Assembly (NCBI GenBank): GCA_031761405.1
Contig: JASEVX010000003.1
Span: forward strand, 67,991,044-68,055,043
Reading direction: 5' to 3'
Length of the DNA: 64,000 nt
DNA from: Serripes groenlandicus
Taxonomy: Eukaryota; Mollusca; Bivalvia; Cardiida; Cardiidae
The translations under genes were made by a program, and so were the position numbers. The stretch's first letter is position 1. Each line of letters starts with the position of its first letter. Below the pieces are notes generated by a model. The model saw only the letters and a list, made by a program, of their open reading frames with translations, made no database searches and was not told the origin of the DNA. Shown here one piece after another: positions 61,062 to 64,000 of the stretch.

Positions 61062-61356
61062 ATCTAGATTGATTGGGGTTTATCGCCGTTTTCAAACATT
61101 TCTTAGTCATGTCACGATGGCCAGTTCACATACTCATGTGTTTCCTGGCTATCTCATACCAGTACTCAACACAACAGTATTTCCAAGCAACTGGCTGCTT
61201 TTCCACATAGACTGTTATCCCATTGGTGAAAGACGAATGACGCATGTCACAGTGACTTTTATCAAACGTTGGAAAGAATGTTGGCCGAGCTGGGATTCTA
61301 TCTCACAACCCCTGGATTGACAGCCCGCGTCGCTACCGACTGAGCTACCGGGGCTC
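61062..61356 (-). mobile_element. tRNA-derived SINE, near-complete, minus orientation
   Basis: Tail at left (ATCTAGATTGATTGGGGTTT, AGTCATGTCACGATGGCCAG), body AGCAACTGGCTGCTTTTCC, head at right (TGGATTGACAGCCCGCGTCG, CTACCGACTGAGCTACCGGG, GCTCGG). The head on the minus strand reads CCGGTAGCTCAGTCGGTAGC, a good A-box. About 295 bp, the best SINE copy in the window together with 48833. Confidence 0.82.
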
Positions 61357-61536
61357 GGCCCTCAACATATAAGTTTCGCGTCTAGGGATTGTGGGTCTTA
61401 ATGTATCGGCGTACAGGAAAGGCTCTATCGAGCCTATGCATCCAATCTGTCTCACCCGAGCCTTTGTCTTCCGTCTACATGTTATTTGATTCAAGATGCA
61501 TCTTTGACAAAAAACTTCAATTACAGCCGCAGGGTT

Positions 61537-61815
61537 CAATTCCACCGACATGATATATACTTAGCGCTAAGTAAAACGTTTTAAGATACTTAAAAAGTAT
61601 ATTTCATCATTTTTGTTTCCCGAATATTTTGTAAAATATGAATGGTTGAATATGTTTAAGTAAATGACTAAGTTGACAGAAATAGTTACCTTGCTGACTA
61701 AACTATTTGTTAAGAAATTAAATATTTTTGCATTGTTATTAGGGAAACACAAATGATGAAATATGCTTTTAAGTATTTAAGTATTACTTAACGCTAAGTA
61801 AGCTTTGTGGAATTG
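61537..61815. mobile_element. Foldback MITE with ~90-bp inverted ends
   Basis: Left CAATTCCACCGACATG, TACTTAGCGCTAAGTA (perfect palindrome 61558-61573), TATATTTCATCATTTTTGTT; the right end carries the complement: AAATGATGAAATATGC, TACTTAACGCTAAGTAAGC, TGTGGAATTGG. About 279 bp. A partial copy lies at 33709. Confidence 0.85.
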
Positions 61816-62282
61816 GACACAGTAGTTGTTCGTCAATATTACTTAATTTATTTTATGTCAAATACATGTGTGTGTCCCCACCGGCTACAATGTAATTTGG
61901 CTGGGATAAAACTTGTAAAATATTGCTTGAACATTATTGGAACGTTCCTATATCTAAATTTATTTTTATTTGTCTAAATGCTATGCAGCTGTTTTAGAAT
62001 ATGTCCGAACAAATTAATGTTAATCTTTAATCAAGATTTATCTATTTTCAAAACCAGAAGGTCTTAATCTGAAATGGTTGCCAAGAACTCTGTAGCTTTG
62101 AATATTCGTGTTGATGTATAGTTGCCAAAAGATACATTAAATTCTAGATAACTCCTGAAATGCAGTTCACTGCAATCAGTGATGAACCGTTTAACCTTAT
62201 ATGCTCATTTTACAGCCGTCAGATTTGATGATGTTAATACACAAATTTAAAACCTAGGAAGTTGAAAACAAACTTTTAATAA
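61816..62282. other. Spacer without recognised features
   Basis: AT-rich, no supportable gene or repeat. Confidence 0.4.
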
Positions 62283-62345
62283 ACCTTTGAAAACATATCT
62301 TGAGGAAAAAAAGGAAGAAATTGCTCAAAAGTCGCCTGCTTCGGG
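62283..62345. repeat. MITE family C fragment
   Basis: TTTGAAAACATATCTTGAGG, GGAAGAAATTGCTC and AAAAGTCGCCTGCTTCGG remain. Confidence 0.45.
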
Positions 62346-62363
62346 GTGGTAAATATCGCAAAC

Positions 62364-62430
62364 AAATGGAGTAAATAAATGGAGTAAATAAATGGAGTAA
62401 ATAAATGGAGTAAATAAATGGAGTAAATAA
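62364..62430. repeat. 13-bp tandem repeat, five copies
   Basis: AAATGGAGTAAAT repeated without change. Confidence 0.95.
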
Positions 62431-62540
62431 ACTCCAAATGAGCTTTCTTACAAGTTTGCTTGACCTCCGGAGTTTGGTACATTGATGTACAGTCAATACA
62501 CATCCCGATCAACTTATCACGAACTCACGCCTGTTTTCTA

Positions 62541-62868
62541 TCTAGATTGATTGGGGTTTAACGCCGTTTTCCTCATACAACAATTCTGCAGTAGACGACT
62601 TTGAACGTATTTTGTCAAAACATAGAAAATCTCCAAAATTGAATGGATAACCTATGTCTAAAAGTGGAAAACATTGTTGCAAAAGGAAAAATTGCACGTT
62701 TTGTGCAATTTCTTCTTTTGTCACTATGTTTTCAAAAAGCCGTCTGCTAAAGAGGCGTCAGAAAGCGTCTATATGAGGGAAAGGGTTAACGCCGTTTTCA
62801 ACAATTTCTTATTCATATCACGACGGCCAGTTCACATACTCGCTACCGACTGAGCAACCGGGGCTCGG
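62541..62868 (-). mobile_element. SINE with internal deletion, split by a family C MITE
   Basis: TCTAGATTGATTGGGGTTTA at left and CGCCGTTTTCAACAATTTC, TATCACGACGGCCAGTTCAC at right are contiguous SINE tail once the MITE (62558-62789) is removed. The body is then joined straight to the head (CACATACTC then GCTACCGACTGAGC, CCGGGGCTCGG), missing about 200 bp present in the copy at 61062. Confidence 0.78.
62558..62789 (-). mobile_element. MITE family C at a TTAA site in the SINE tail
   Basis: The right end is intact (TATGAGGGAAAGGGTTAA) and is followed by CGCCGTTTTC. At the left, TTAA is also followed by CGCCGTTTTC before CTCATACAACAATTCTGC, so the expected CCCTTTCCC of the element is replaced by host-like bases. 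Core GCACGTTTTGTGCAATTTC. Confidence 0.8.
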
Positions 62869-63362
62869 TGTTTGCAATCTAATCTTTAAAGAAGTTCTGA
62901 ATGTCTCTCCAGAACAGTAATGGTGTTTGCATTCTAATCTTTAAAGAAGTTCTGAATGTCTCTCCAGAACAGTAATGGTGTTTGCAATCTAATCTTTGAA
63001 GAAGTTCTGAATGTCTCTCAAGAACAGTAATGGTGTTTGCAATCTAATCTTTAAAGAAGTTCTGAATGTCTCTCCAGAACAGTAATGGTGTTTGCAATCT
63101 AATCTTTGAAGAAGTTCTGAATGTCTCTCCAGAACAGTAATGGTGTTTGTAATCTAATCTTTCAAGAAGTTCTGAATGTCTGTCCAGAACAGTAATGGTG
63201 TTTGCAATCTAATCTTTGAAGAAGTTCTGAATGTCTCTCCAGAACAGTAATGGTGTTTGCAATCTAATCTTTAAAGAAGTTCTGAATGTCTCTCCAGAAC
63301 AGTAATGGTGTTTGCAATCTAATCTTTAAAGAAGTTCTGAATGTCTCTCCAGAACAGTAATG
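62868..63362. repeat. 55-bp tandem repeat, exactly nine copies
   Basis: GTGTTTGCAATCTAATCTTT-AAAGAAGTTCTGAATGTCTC-TCCAGAACAGTAATG, first unit at 62868 and second at 62923; 495 bp in all. Differences are single bases (TTTGAAG, TTTCAAG, CTCAAGAAC). It begins immediately at the SINE head end. Confidence 0.95.
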
Positions 63363-63445
63363 AAGAAGCACTAACGATCGCAATGACCTTCCTCGGATGT
63401 CGGTTAGATCACGTGATGATGCTTAATCCGATTATAGACCGGCGT

Positions 63446-63654
63446 TCTACCCTTTCCCGCCGACAAATCTTCTGCAGGAAACGACTTTGCAAAACATCTT
63501 GACACACAGAGGAAAATATCTTCATTATAACAATGTAATCATTTAATAGTTGGTTTTTTTTAAAAGTCACGGAACAATATCAGAAATCGCCTATTGTGAA
63601 CAATTTCCCTTTTTGCCACAATTGTTTCAAAACGAGTCTGCGCGTGGAAAAGTG
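63446..63654. mobile_element. Degenerate MITE family C copy
   Basis: CTACCCTTTCCCGCCGACAA, GGAAACGACTTTGC and CCCTTTTTGCCACAATTGTT in family order; no right end. Confidence 0.55.
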
Positions 63655-63807
63655 TCGATATTCTTCACGACAAATTACAAAAACGATAATTATCACTTAC
63701 TGTCCTTTTTAAGCCTCTACTATAAAAAGTTAAATGTACTAATAAGGATGTTATGCGAATTATAACCGTAGAAAATTCAAGAAAAATGCACAAGAAAGTT
63801 AGAGGTT

Positions 63808-63860
63808 ACGACAATTAACGACAATTAACGACAATTAACGACAACTTACGACCAACCGAC
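63808..63860. repeat. 10-bp tandem repeat
   Basis: CGACAATTAA occurs three to four times, ending in CGACAACTTACGACC. The remaining bases to the window end have several TCGTA/TACGA phrases, possibly another inverted-repeat element cut by the edge. Confidence 0.75.
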
Positions 63861-64000
63861 GTAGAGCATCGGAGATAAGTCGTACAACAGATCGTTTGTA
63901 ACAGCAAGTGATCGTATGATGCAAATCGTTCGTAGTTACGGACGACCGATTGGATCGTAGGAAAGACACACATGATAGTAACTTGTACCTCAGTGATCGA

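Overview
This is eukaryotic nuclear DNA dominated by repeats. The best guess is a marine bivalve mollusc. That rests on recognised bivalve-type repeats (a tRNA-derived SINE whose tail reads as GGTTTAACGCC with ATCAATCAATC, the GGGGCGTAGCTAGG element, and the ~165 bp repeat containing TAGGTCACTAGGCC), on an intron-containing animal-type potassium channel exon, and on a LINE reverse transcriptase. A venerid clam would fit, but the species cannot be shown from sequence alone.

Only two stretches look like real protein-coding sequence. One is the first coding exon of a two-pore-domain (K2P) potassium channel on the minus strand (17585-18236). It ends at a splice donor inside the first pore motif. 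The other is a 5'-truncated non-LTR retrotransposon ORF on the plus strand (53322-54983) with a YADD reverse transcriptase and a C-terminal zinc-knuckle-like motif. All other long open frames lie in tandem arrays or simple repeats whose period happens to be a multiple of three, or in dispersed repeats, and are not called as genes.

Layout: 1-540 degenerate dispersed repeat; 1141-9600 a 53-bp satellite (~160 copies); 9.9-14.1 kb palindromic MITEs and SINE pieces; 14.4-17.2 kb a 45-bp array, directly downstream of the K2P exon in the gene's own orientation and so probably in its first intron; 17.25-17.61 kb a 118-bp triplication carrying the exon end; 20-25 kb MITEs, SINEs and a ~730 bp foldback; 25.4-27.7 kb a 73/81-bp array; 31.4-33.7 kb a 54-bp array; 34-43 kb clustered MITEs plus 61-bp and ~42-bp arrays; 44.4-45.3 kb CTGT/CT microsatellite; 45.7-52.8 kb MITE and SINE remnants and a ~100-bp array split by an inverted-repeat insert; 53.3-55.5 kb the LINE; 56.3-60.4 kb a 34-bp array; 60.4-64 kb nested SINE, MITE and 55-bp array.

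Three non-autonomous inverted-repeat families recur. Family A has termini GAGCCGTCCCGCGAG. Family B has termini TTAA-CTCTTTCAGCGCC. Family C has termini TTAA-CCCTTTCCC. B and C look piggyBac-like because of the TTAA ends, and nested insertions support TTAA as the target. The copies most likely depend on transposases encoded elsewhere, since no transposase was recognised here. No cooperating gene system, CRISPR array, operon or rRNA was found. The interest of the window lies in repeat biology: higher-order satellite structure, nested MITEs, and duplication of a channel exon boundary.
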